64,000 nucleotides of DNA from an uncultured Pelagimonas sp. (lineage in GTDB: Bacteria > Pseudomonadota > Alphaproteobacteria > Rhodobacterales > Rhodobacteraceae): positions 372,001 to 436,000 of the forward strand of contig NZ_CANMKO010000002.1 in NCBI RefSeq assembly GCF_947498515.1, written 5' to 3'. Positions 63,437 to 64,000 of the stretch are shown piece by piece (position 1 is the first letter of the stretch; each line of letters starts with the position of its first letter). The notes below the pieces were generated by a model, which saw only the letters and a program-made list of their open reading frames with translations, had not been told where the DNA came from and searched no databases. The position numbers and the translations under genes were made by a program.

Positions 63437-64000
63437 GGCTTAAATCCCTAGAGAAATGAAAATAGTAAATTTTCTGCGGGAAACGCATCCCCACCGCGCA
63501 GACCATAACCGGAAGAACCATTTGGTCAAAACGTGATATTAATATTTGTTTCATGCTTAAAGCCGCGAGGTTCGCCGCACTGCGATCTAAGGAGAGTTCA
63601 CCCGTTGCCTTCACCCATGATAATGATCCATGGCGGCGTCCAAATGGGTGCGGGAACCACAAGCTGAGAAAAGCAGCATGTGAAACCCACAATCGGCAGC
63701 AGCCATTCGCGGGCCTGCCATCCCAAACACACATGGCTTAACCGACTTTCCGCGACACTGACCGCAAATGCTGCACTCTTTTGAGGCTCTGCATGACCGG
63801 ATTGGCTAGGCAAGGCCCGAAAGCTATTTTGACTATGCAGTTTTGCACAGTCAGCTTCCTGCGCATTGCTGATGTCGATGCACAGCGCAATTGGGTTCCG
63901 CTCCGATCGTGGGTGAATGGCCGCTTTGACCGTCACTGTAATACTTACCACAATGGCCCTTATCAGAATGGCCACTGCTGAAAGCCTTTATTTTCAAGGC
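63437..64000. other. 564-bp non-coding end with a dispersed repeat
   Basis: After the RTX start the first 150 bp are AT-rich and may hold its promoter. No gene was supported; the frame at 63598-63975 is a read-through of repeat sequence that resembles the island copy at 47966-48039. Confidence 0.55.
63860..63927 (-). repeat. Dispersed intergenic repeat, copy 2
   Basis: On the minus strand AAAGCGGCCATTCA is followed by GCGGAACCC and CAATGCGCAG, matching copy 1 at 47966-48039 apart from short indels. Similar blocks are familiar to me from Rhodobacteraceae intergenic regions, but I cannot name the family. Confidence 0.6.

Overview
The window looks like chromosomal DNA of an alphaproteobacterium of the family Rhodobacteraceae (Roseobacter group). 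The inference rests on the gene set and order: flagellin - yajC - secD - secF - TauE-type permease - Mth938 - ccmABCDG on one strand, yfgM/bamB/der together, FliG beside purB, and families common in that group (DUF3422, DUF6314, DUF1223, fused two-domain peptide ABC ATPases, T1SS-type RTX proteins). Most genes are GC-rich by eye with tight ATGA or 8-nt overlaps, weak or GTG/TTG starts and short spacers.

Layout. 1-6.7 kb: the 3' edge of an endonuclease/exonuclease/phosphatase lipoprotein (cut by the window edge), then a peptide ABC importer arranged divergently (fused ATPase on minus; binding protein and two permeases on plus, with a terminator hairpin after the binding protein). 6.8-15.4 kb: GFA protein, YeeE/YedE sulfur transporter, DUF3422 membrane protein, DUF6314 protein, purB, a small secreted peptide whose Shine-Dalgarno is buried in a hairpin, fliG, a lipid A type acyltransferase and a DUF1223 protein. 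15.6-19.8 kb: acnA, an unknown anchored protein, a DMT exporter. 20-28.6 kb, minus: cytochrome c maturation genes (including a 50-residue ccmD), a Mth938 protein, a TauE-type permease, the Sec auxiliary complex SecF-SecD-YajC, and a flagellin. 28.8-33.2 kb: membrane-anchored pentapeptide-repeat protein, serS, a TetR regulator divergent from an SDR with two operators between. 33.3-36.9 kb, minus: YfgM-like protein, BamB, Der. 37.2-46.8 kb: an RND efflux pair whose adaptor has an exceptionally long and regular coiled coil, pepN, an unknown anchored protein and an SDR.

46.8-53.9 kb is an accessory island: lower GC by eye, long non-coding stretches with decayed dispersed repeats, a Cas2/VapD-like small protein paired with a PIN nuclease, and a 916-residue protein fusing an Mrr-type PD-(D/E)XK nuclease to a STAND-like ATPase (DQFEEL Walker B). 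This is the best candidate for an undescribed defence system in the window.

53.9-61.1 kb is a sugar-uptake and oxidation operon (ABC ATPase, permease, binding protein, TIM-barrel isomerase, Gfo/Idh/MocA dehydrogenase) divergent from a LacI regulator, with three phased copies of a LacI-type operator between them. 61.3-63.4 kb encodes a secreted protein with a beta-propeller followed by RTX calcium-binding repeats. The last 0.5 kb is non-coding and holds a second copy of a repeat also seen in the island.

All calls come from reading the sequence; no database search was run.
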